A stretch of 10,902 nucleotides of DNA from Burkholderiales bacterium (GTDB lineage Bacteria; Pseudomonadota; Gammaproteobacteria; Burkholderiales; Burkholderiaceae_C): the NCBI GenBank assembly GCA_947453585.1, contig CANGHQ010000027.1, positions 1 to 10,902 on the forward strand, in the 5' to 3' direction. Below, one piece after another: positions 1 to 5,936 of this stretch; the stretch's first letter is position 1; the number at the start of each line of letters is the position of its first letter. A program made the position numbers and the translations under genes. The notes beneath the pieces are model-generated. The model was not told the origin of the DNA. It was given only the letters and a program-made list of their open reading frames with translations, and searched no databases.

Positions 1-33
1 CCGAAGCGACAAAACCAAATGTGGCTGTTCGCT

Positions 34-66
34 CCCCCTTTCCTCCCCGCTGGGGAGGAAAGGGGG
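34..66. repeat. Perfect inverted repeat, 15-bp arms with 3-nt loop
   Basis: The left arm CCCCCTTTCCTCCCC (34-48) and right arm GGGGAGGAAAGGGGG (52-66) are exact reverse complements separated by GCT. The element lies 45 bases beyond the stop codon of the minus-strand alkylsulfatase gene. Neither strand has a T-run directly after the stem, so it is not a canonical intrinsic terminator, although it could stop or protect the 3' end of that transcript. C/G-rich hairpins of this style occur as dispersed intergenic repeats in Comamonadaceae (my recollection, not tested here). The flank at 67-86 is also G-rich. Confidence 0.85.
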
Positions 67-111
67 CCGGGGGGATAGGCGGGGAAAAAGAACCTGCAAA
101 AAAACAAAAAT

Positions 112-2106
112 CTAGCGCGTAACCATCGGAAAAACCCCCGCCGCCTTCTCCAGCAATCCAAAAAACCGTACCAAATCCACCTTGCTGCCCGTGACCCGCA
201 AGTCGTCGCTCAAAAGCGTGTCTTTCACCCCAGCGGTGCCTGCAATCATCTTCACGAAAATCGGCTTGGTCAGCGCCAACGTGGCATTGGCGTCGCTCGC
301 CTGGCCAGGCTTGAAATGCAGCACGGCGTTTTCCAGCCACAGCACGTAGTTTTCCTTGAGGTCGGTCAGCACCAGGTTGATCTTGTAGTCCTTGCCTGCG
401 GCGGCGGGGCCGTCCAGGCTGGCGGCCATGGCTTCCAGGAAGCGCTCGGTGGGGGTTTGCAGCAGCAAGTCGATGACGGCGGCTTTGGACACGCCTTTGG
501 CCGGGGGTCCGTTGCGCAGTTCCTGCGCGCCGGTCAAGTAGGCGTTGCGCCAGGTGGCGGCCTCGGAGCCGTAGCCCATTTGCTCGTAGGTTTGCGCCAG
601 CAGGGCTTTCGCGGCTTTACTGGACGGGTCACCCAAGACCGCGTGGTTCAGCAGTTCGGCGGCCCAGCGGTAGTCGCCCTTGTCATAGGCAATTTGGGCG
701 GCGGCTACGGCCTTGTCGGCGCCGCCTAGCAGTTCCAGGTAGCGCTTGCCCGACTCGGTGGGCGGCAAGGGGTTGAGGTTGGCCGGGTTGCCGTCGTAAA
801 AGCCCATGTAGAACTGGTAGACCGCCTTGACGTTGTGGCGCAGGTCGCCGTAGTAGCCGCGCGCGCCAAAGTAGTTGCTCAGGGACGCGGGCAACTGCAC
901 CATTTCGGCAATCTCGCGCGGCGTGTAGCCGGCGTTGATCAGGCGCACCGTCTGGTCATGCGTGTATTTGTAGACGTCGCGGTGCTTGGTGATGAATTCC
1001 TGGATGCGCGCATTACCCCAGATCGGCCAGTGGTGCGAGCCGATAAAGACTTCCGCTTCTTTGGTTTGCTCCAGCGCTTGCTCCATGTAATTGGCCCAGC
1101 GCATGGCGTCGCGCACTTTGGCGCCCCGGATGGGCAGCAGGTTGTGCATGGTGTGCGACAGGTTTTCGGCGCCGTCGTAGAGCTTTTTGCTGGGAATGCT
1201 GAAGGTGAGTTCGGCCGGGCATTCGGCATTGGGCACGTTGTGAAAGATGAAATCCACGCCGTCGAGTTGCATGGGCTGGCTGGCCTGAAAAATCAGCCAG
1301 GTGGGCGTCAAAATGCCCACCGCGCCGTAGACCACGTCCTTACCCAGGCCGGTGTCCAGATTGCCCCGCGCCGAGCGCGGCAAATCGCGGCCAAACTGGT
1401 AGACCGAACGCCGCCCCATGCCGGTGCCCACCAGCACGTTTTCGCTGGTGGCTTCTTCCATGAACCCGGCGGGTGCGACCACCGGCACTTTGCGCTGGGC
1501 CGCTTCTTGCTGCGAGATCACACCCAGTGCGCCGCCAAAGTGGTCGGCGTGCGCGTGCGTCAAGATCAAGGCGGATATCGGTTTTTTGCCCAAATGCTGC
1601 TCGGCAAAGGCCATGGCCGCAGCGGCCGATTCGCGCGAAGTGAGCGCGTCCACCACGATCCAGCCGGTCTTGCCCTCAATGAGCGTGATATTGGCAATGT
1701 CAAAGCCGCGCAACTGGTAGACGCCGTCCATCACCTTGTAAAGACCGACGTTGGCATTGAGCTGGGCGTGGCGCCACAGGCTGGCGTTGACGGTGGTGGG
1801 CGCCGGGCCGGCCAAAAAGCCGTAGGCGTCGAGGTCGTTGAGCGCGCTGCCGTCGGCCGCCACAATTTTGCCCGTGGGTTTGGCGATCAAGCCGCGCTGG
1901 GCGTCGTCAAAGTCTTGTTGCTGCCCGAGCGCCAGGCCTTGCGTGGCCTGGGTGTTGGCGGCGATGGTGCTGGGGCTGGCGTCGCCTGCCGCACCGCCTA
2001 TGCCTGCGGGCTTGCCACAGGCCAGCAGCAGGGACAAAAGGGCCAGTCCTGCGGCGGCTTGCGCGCCGCGCAGCCTGCGCTGCGCCGATATTGGCGTGTG
2101 TTGCAT
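112..2106 (-). CDS. Alkylsulfatase-like MBL-fold hydrolase (SdsA1/YjcS type), predicted lipoprotein
   Basis: This 664-residue protein has the architecture of zinc-dependent (type III) alkylsulfatases: an N-terminal metallo-beta-lactamase domain (about residues 110-365), a helical dimerisation domain (about 375-530) and a C-terminal SCP2-like domain (about 540-664). The metal ligands are visible as HAHADH (184-189), Glu295 in NAEC, Glu314 in AENLSH and His359 in GSHHWP, and their spacing agrees with SdsA1 as I remember it. Known members release sulfate from primary alkyl sulfates such as SDS. The start at 2106 is chosen over the in-frame ATG at 2157 because it places a basic n-region (QRRLR) directly before a hydrophobic segment and the lipobox LLAC with Cys30, and because GGGAC lies 7 bases upstream; the extra 17 residues from 2157 would spoil the signal peptide. 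Cys30 is followed by Gly, which suggests the outer membrane. The gene follows coxG on the same strand after a 116-base gap and may have its own promoter. The fold is certain, but the exact substrate is not. Confidence 0.88.
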   Translation of the reverse strand: MQHTPISAQRRLRGAQAAAGLALLSLLLACGKPAGIGGAAGDASPSTIAANTQATQGLALGQQQDFDDAQRGLIAKPTGKIVAADGSALNDLDAYGFLAGPAPTTVNASLWRHAQLNANVGLYKVMDGVYQLRGFDIANITLIEGKTGWIVVDALTSRESAAAAMAFAEQHLGKKPISALILTHAHADHFGGALGVISQQEAAQRKVPVVAPAGFMEEATSENVLVGTGMGRRSVYQFGRDLPRSARGNLDTGLGKDVVYGAVGILTPTWLIFQASQPMQLDGVDFIFHNVPNAECPAELTFSIPSKKLYDGAENLSHTMHNLLPIRGAKVRDAMRWANYMEQALEQTKEAEVFIGSHHWPIWGNARIQEFITKHRDVYKYTHDQTVRLINAGYTPREIAEMVQLPASLSNYFGARGYYGDLRHNVKAVYQFYMGFYDGNPANLNPLPPTESGKRYLELLGGADKAVAAAQIAYDKGDYRWAAELLNHAVLGDPSSKAAKALLAQTYEQMGYGSEAATWRNAYLTGAQELRNGPPAKGVSKAAVIDLLLQTPTERFLEAMAASLDGPAAAGKDYKINLVLTDLKENYVLWLENAVLHFKPGQASDANATLALTKPIFVKMIAGTAGVKDTLLSDDLRVTGSKVDLVRFFGLLEKAAGVFPMVTR

Positions 2107-2146
2107 GGGCTTTGTCCCTGATAGTGAGTGGCGAAAAAGTATGTGC

Positions 2147-2166
2147 CGCTGGCGCACAGGCCAGCG
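2147..2166 (-). other. Perfect 7-bp inverted repeat in the coxG-alkylsulfatase gap
   Basis: The arms CGCTGGC (2147-2153) and GCCAGCG (2160-2166) enclose a 6-base loop. On the minus strand the hairpin lies between the coxG stop and the alkylsulfatase start, and a run of five T follows about 8 bases later. It could be a weak terminator for the cox block or a 5' untranslated hairpin of the alkylsulfatase mRNA. The distance to the T-run makes the terminator reading uncertain. Confidence 0.4.
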
Positions 2167-2222
2167 AATACGAGCGGAATCGTAAATAGAACCGTGGGGG
2201 CGGGGGCTAGGGGACTAGGGGC

Positions 2223-2795
2223 CTAGCGAAAACGCCAGATCGCCAGCGCCACCAGCACTGCGCCCACCACCCAAACCCAGCCACGAACAGAAAAACCGCC
2301 CTCGGACGCGCTGGCCTGCACCACCACAGCGGCTGGTGCGTCCACTGGGGGGTATTGCTTTTGCATCTCTTGGTCAAAGCGCTTGAAAAAGTCTTCGGCC
2401 ATGGACTTGGCCACGCCGTCGATCAGGCGCTGGCCCAACTGCGCAATCTTGCCGCCCACCGAGGCTTGCACGCTGTAGCTGAGTTCGGTGCCGCCGGTCG
2501 CCGGGGTGAGCAGCACCTTGGCCGTGCCTTTGCCAAAGCCCGCCGGGCCGCCCTGGCCTTCAAAGCTGAGGGTGTAGCTGTGGGGCGGCGCCATGTCGGC
2601 TAGCGCAATCTTGCCGCTGAACTTGGCGGACACCGGGCCAATCTTGATGGCCACACCCACCGCGAACTGGTTCTCGCCGGTGCTCTCGACCTTGTCGCAG
2701 CCTGCGATACAGGTTTTGAGCACCTCGGGGTCGTTGAGGGCGTCCCAGGCTTGTTGCTGGGTGATGGCGAGTAATCGGCTGCCTTGCATTTCCAT
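2223..2795 (-). CDS. coxG: CoxG-family SRPBCC protein with C-terminal membrane anchor
   Basis: This 190-residue protein matches the carbon monoxide dehydrogenase subunit G (CoxG) family. The SRPBCC hydrophobic-cavity domain covers about residues 1-148, with the family-like stretches AWDALNDPEVLKTCIAGC (16-33), VSAKFSGK (55-62) and a terminal helix around GQRLIDGVAKSMAEDFF. A linker rich in Ala, Val and Ser follows, then a single membrane helix (about 172-187) ending in the basic tail RFR. In the better-studied Cox systems CoxG is thought to recruit the soluble dehydrogenase to the membrane, which the tail anchor here fits. The start at 2795 has AGGAG 8 bases upstream. It is the last cox gene, 85 bases after coxE. 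That gap holds a small stem CGGGC-GAG-GCCCG and an ATTTTT stretch but no convincing terminator. The family call is firm; the role is inferred from relatives. Confidence 0.9.
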   Translation of the reverse strand: MEMQGSRLLAITQQQAWDALNDPEVLKTCIAGCDKVESTGENQFAVGVAIKIGPVSAKFSGKIALADMAPPHSYTLSFEGQGGPAGFGKGTAKVLLTPATGGTELSYSVQASVGGKIAQLGQRLIDGVAKSMAEDFFKRFDQEMQKQYPPVDAPAAVVVQASASEGGFSVRGWVWVVGAVLVALAIWRFR

Positions 2796-2880
2796 GGTCT
2801 TGCTCCTAAATCCAAAAGGTTCACTTAAAAATCATTGTGCCGCATGCGCCGGGCCTCGCCCGTCCCGCTGGCGCAGGGCG

Positions 2881-4065
2881 CTAGCGGCGCATCACCCCGG
2901 CCAGGCTGGTGGCGAGTTGCTCCAGGCTGCTCAGGTTGTGCACCGCCAGCATGGCGTCAGCGGCGCGGTGCAGTTCGACCGCGCCCTGGGCCAGCGGCGC
3001 ATAGCCTTCAAAGCGCAGCAGGGGGTTGAGCCAGAGCAGGCGCCGGCTGTGGCGCTTGAGCCAGAGCAGCTCTTGCGCCAGCGCCGCTGGCGCCCCCGTG
3101 TCCAGGCCGTCGGTAATCACCAGCACCATGGTGCGCCGGCCCACGAGCTTGCGGGCGTGCTGCGCGCGCAGCTGCGCCAGCGACACACCGAGTTGCGTGC
3201 CCCCGGCAAAGTCTTCAATCGCCGCGCTGGCATGCGCCAGCATGGCGTCGGTGTCGGCCAGGCGAAACGCCGGGGTCAGGTCGGTGAGCTGGGTGCCAAA
3301 GGCAAACACATCACGCCGGGGATGGCGCCGGGTGGCCGCGTGCAAAAACGCCAGCAGCAATCGGGCATAGCGCTCCATTGAGCCCGACACGTCCACCAGC
3401 ACCAAGAGCGGCAAAGGCTGGCGCTTGGGGCTCAGGCGCGGCAGCACCATGGGTTCGCCCCCGGTGCGCACGCCCTGGCGCAGCACGCCGGCCCAGTGCA
3501 GCGCCGCACCGCGCACGCCTTGCTGGCTGCGGCGCGAGGCAAAGGTGGGCAGCGGCATGCGGATGTCGCGCGCCAGGCGCTCGACCAGGCGGTATTCGGT
3601 GGCCGAGAGCGCGTTGAAGTCGGCGTGTTTGAGTCGCTGCGCGTCGCTGGCGGTCATGGCGGCGTCAAAGTCCACCTTTTGGTCTTCTTGCTTGGGGCCG
3701 GCGTGCTTACCAAAGGCCTGCTGGGGCGACAGCGCCTCGCGCACACGGGGGCGGCGTTTGCTGGGTTCGGCTTTGCCCTCAGCGCTGGGCAGCAACTGCG
3801 ACAGCAGCTTGTGCGCCATGTTGGGGTTACGGAAAAAGGCCTCAAACAGCTCGCGAAACACCATGCGGTCTTGCTCGCGGCTCACCAGCACGGCCTCGAG
3901 GGCGGCGCTCAGGTCGTCTTTGTCGGCCAGGCCCACGGCCAGTGCGGCCTGGGTAGACAAGGCGATGCGCGCGCTGTCCACGCGCACCCCGGCGCGGCGC
4001 AGGCTGCGGCCAAAAGCGGCCAGGTTGTCGGCCAGTTTGCCGGTGCGGGAGTCACCGAGTTGCAT
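2881..4065 (-). CDS. coxE: CoxE-like VWA domain protein
   Basis: This 394-residue soluble protein has a variable helical N-terminal half (1-200) and a C-terminal von Willebrand A domain (about 218-390). The metal-ion-dependent adhesion site is complete: DVSGSM (Asp225, Ser227, Ser229), a Thr in GGTQLG (Thr290) and Asp319 in ITDG. The LLWLNPLLRFEGYAPLAQGA segment (343-362) is typical of the CoxE family. Proteins of this type pair with a MoxR AAA+ ATPase, here the adjacent coxD, and in carboxidotrophs the CoxD/CoxE pair takes part in maturation of the Mo active site. The start at 4065 is the first ATG in frame; no strong ribosome binding site precedes it, and the gap to coxD is 52 bases. No signal peptide or membrane helix is visible, so a cytoplasmic location is expected. 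Confidence 0.9.
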   Translation of the reverse strand: MQLGDSRTGKLADNLAAFGRSLRRAGVRVDSARIALSTQAALAVGLADKDDLSAALEAVLVSREQDRMVFRELFEAFFRNPNMAHKLLSQLLPSAEGKAEPSKRRPRVREALSPQQAFGKHAGPKQEDQKVDFDAAMTASDAQRLKHADFNALSATEYRLVERLARDIRMPLPTFASRRSQQGVRGAALHWAGVLRQGVRTGGEPMVLPRLSPKRQPLPLLVLVDVSGSMERYARLLLAFLHAATRRHPRRDVFAFGTQLTDLTPAFRLADTDAMLAHASAAIEDFAGGTQLGVSLAQLRAQHARKLVGRRTMVLVITDGLDTGAPAALAQELLWLKRHSRRLLWLNPLLRFEGYAPLAQGAVELHRAADAMLAVHNLSSLEQLATSLAGVMRR

Positions 4066-4117
4066 GGCGGCTGTGGGCGCGGGTGAGGGCGTTAAGTAGC
4101 GGAATGAGGTGCTGGAA

Positions 4118-5041
4118 TTACGTGCTGGAATCTTCCGCCTCGGGCGGCGCCAGCAGGTCGGTGGCCAGGGCGTGCGTGAGCGCGGCCACGTCTTCGCGTT
4201 GCTTGAACAAAATGCCAGCGGTGTCGCTCATCACCTCGGGGTCCAGCGCCAGCGTGTCCAGCGCAATCAGGGCCTTAGCCCATTCCACGCTCTCGGCGAT
4301 GCCCGGCGCCCGCTGGAAAGCGCTGGCAAAGGGCTGGCTGCGCAGGCGGTTGACCACGGTAGCCACCTGTTCAGACAAGGCCTCGCTGGCGAGCGGCACC
4401 TGGGCGCGGATGATTTCGAGCTCGCGCTCGCGCTCGGGGTAGTCGAGCCAGTGGTACAGGCAGCGGCGTTTGACCGCGTCGTTGAGTTCGCGGGTGCGGT
4501 TGCTGGTGAGGATGGTCACCGGTTTGAACTGCGCGCTGATGGTGCCGATTTCGGGCACGCTCACCTGGTATTCACCCAGGTATTCGAGCAAAAAGGCCTC
4601 AAAGGGCTCGTCAGCGCGGTCCACCTCGTCAATCAAGAGCACCGCGCCGGGCGCAGGCGCCTGCAAGGCCTTGAGCAAGGGGCGGCGGATGAGGTAGCGC
4701 TCTTGGTAGACCTCGCGCTCCACGCGCTGCGCCTCCAACTCGCCACCGGCGCCGCTTTGCGCGGCGCGCATGTGCAGCAGCTGCGCGGCGTAGTTCCATT
4801 CGTACAGGGCTTCGCGCTGCTCTAGCCCGTCGTAGCACTGCAGGCGGATCAGGGCGCGGCCCAGGGCGGTGGCCAGCGCTTTGGCCAGCTCGGTTTTGCC
4901 CACGCCGGGTTCGCCTTCGAGCAGCAGCGGGCGCTGCAGCTTGAGCGCCAAAAACACCGCCGTGGCCAAGCGCCGCTCGGCAAAATACCCGGCTTGGCGC
5001 AAGGCGTCAATAAGTGCGTCTACAGATGAAAAAGTGAGCAT
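4118..5041 (-). CDS. coxD: CoxD-like MoxR-family AAA+ ATPase
   Basis: This 307-residue ATPase carries Walker A GEPGVGKT (43-50), Walker B LLIDEVD (135-141), a sensor-1 Asn in TSNRTREL (Asn181) and Arg-finger candidates in VKRRC (192-193), followed by a helical lid domain. This is the MoxR/CoxD pattern. In Oligotropha CoxD is reported to be a membrane-associated chaperone for building the metal-sulfur active site; here it would work with the VWA protein encoded next to it. The start at 5041 is chosen because MLTFSSVDALIDAL opens the conserved domain and GGA lies 6 bases upstream. The open frame continues upstream to 5227, but that part overlaps coxM antisense-frame sequence and is low-complexity shadow. 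The start sits directly after an intrinsic terminator hairpin, which is unusual for a gene inside an operon. Confidence 0.9.
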   Translation of the reverse strand: MLTFSSVDALIDALRQAGYFAERRLATAVFLALKLQRPLLLEGEPGVGKTELAKALATALGRALIRLQCYDGLEQREALYEWNYAAQLLHMRAAQSGAGGELEAQRVEREVYQERYLIRRPLLKALQAPAPGAVLLIDEVDRADEPFEAFLLEYLGEYQVSVPEIGTISAQFKPVTILTSNRTRELNDAVKRRCLYHWLDYPERERELEIIRAQVPLASEALSEQVATVVNRLRSQPFASAFQRAPGIAESVEWAKALIALDTLALDPEVMSDTAGILFKQREDVAALTHALATDLLAPPEAEDSST

Positions 5042-5050
5042 ATTCTTTCC

Positions 5051-5086
5051 AAAAAAAAGGCCCCGCGTGCACCGACACGGAGCCTT
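5051..5086 (-). terminator. Intrinsic terminator between coxM and coxD
   Basis: On the minus strand the 5' arm AAGGC pairs with GCCTT, with an inner CGTG/CACG stem, a C-G and a T-G pair and a small bulge between. The loop is about six bases, and the stem runs into eight consecutive T (complement of A5051-A5058; six after the stem). This is a textbook Rho-independent structure for transcripts coming from coxSLM. It ends 10 bases before the coxD ATG, so the coxD ribosome binding site begins within the end of the T tract. Confidence 0.75.
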
Positions 5087-5091
5087 GGCGT

Positions 5092-5111
5092 CAAGCGGCC
5101 ACAGCCGCCTG
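5092..5111 (-). other. Second hairpin between the coxM stop and the terminator
   Basis: On the minus strand CAGGCGGC and GCCGCTTG form an 8-bp stem (one G-U pair) around the loop TGTG, starting 12 bases after the coxM stop codon. It stands in tandem with the terminator at 5051-5086. A 3'-end stabilising hairpin or an element competing with the terminator are both possible; no known riboswitch is recognised. Confidence 0.45.
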
Positions 5112-5123
5112 AGGCACCCGGTG

Positions 5124-5915
5124 CTAGCCCAATAGCTTAGCGACCGCCCGCTGCGTTTGCACGCTGACCAGGTTGGCGCGGTAGGCGCTGGATGCGTGCA
5201 GGTCGTGGTTGAGCTCAGAGGCGTCAATCGCCACTGACGCGGCTGAGGCTACGGTAAAGCTGTGGTTGAGCGCCGCTTCCAGACCGGCGTGGCGGTGCAC
5301 GCACTGGCCCGCACCGGTAATGGCCACGCGCACGCCGCCATCGGTTTGCGCCACAAACACACCTACCAGCGCAAAGCGCGAGGCGGGCTGCACAAACTTC
5401 ATGTAGACCGAGCGCTTGGGGATGGGAAAGCTGATGGCGGTGATGATTTCGCCGTCATGCAAGGCGGTGCCAAACATGCCGGTAAAGAAGTCGTCTGCCG
5501 CAATCTGGCGCTGATTGGTGCGCACCGTAGCGCCCAGGCCCAGCACCGCGCTGGGGTAGCAGGCCGAGGGGTCGTTATTGGCCACCGAGCCGCCCAGCGT
5601 GCCCATGGCGCGCACCTGGCGGTCGCCAATGTGCGCGGCCAGGTCGGCCAGGCCAGGAATGGTGGACTGCACTTCGGCGCTGCCAGCCACGTCGATGTGG
5701 CGCGTCATGGCGCCAATGACGATGGCGTTGCCTTCGCGGCAAATGCCCACGAGCTCGGGGATGCCGGCCAAGTCGGCCACCTGGCCGGGTTGCGACAGGC
5801 GCAGCTTCATGGAAGCCAGCAGGGTTTGCCCGCCAGCCAGGGGTTTGGCGCCAGCGCCCGCCAGTTTCGCGGCGTCCGCGATGGTGGTGGGGCGGTCAAG
5901 GGTGAATGCGTACAT
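5124..5915 (-). CDS. coxM: FAD-binding (medium) subunit of CODH/xanthine dehydrogenase-family enzyme
   Basis: This 263-residue protein is the flavoprotein subunit of a molybdenum hydroxylase. It passes electrons from the 2Fe-2S subunit to an acceptor such as the quinone pool or another carrier. The FAD-binding motifs are AGGQTLLASMKLRL (27-40), where many CoxM proteins have AGGHS, and TLGGSVANNDPSACYP (106-121). The C-terminal CO-dehydrogenase flavoprotein domain runs from about 165 to 263 and includes ITGAGQCVHRHAGLE. At 263 residues it is slightly shorter than the usual 270-300. The ATG at 5915 has AAGGAGA about 9 bases upstream and lies 21 bases after the coxL stop, so coxL and coxM are clearly co-transcribed. 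The family is certain, the substrate is not. Confidence 0.93.
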   Translation of the reverse strand: MYAFTLDRPTTIADAAKLAGAGAKPLAGGQTLLASMKLRLSQPGQVADLAGIPELVGICREGNAIVIGAMTRHIDVAGSAEVQSTIPGLADLAAHIGDRQVRAMGTLGGSVANNDPSACYPSAVLGLGATVRTNQRQIAADDFFTGMFGTALHDGEIITAISFPIPKRSVYMKFVQPASRFALVGVFVAQTDGGVRVAITGAGQCVHRHAGLEAALNHSFTVASAASVAIDASELNHDLHASSAYRANLVSVQTQRAVAKLLG

Positions 5916-5936
5916 GGTGTGTGTCTCCTTGGGGCT

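Noticed and set aside
835..2121. 428-codon plus-strand open frame opposite the alkylsulfatase
   Set aside because: It is the shadow of a well-supported gene with complete zinc ligands; the translated sequence has no recognisable domain.
5042..5227. 62-residue N-terminal extension of CoxD
   Set aside because: It overlaps the end of coxM and the terminator hairpin and is low-complexity. The conserved domain and a ribosome binding site start at 5041.
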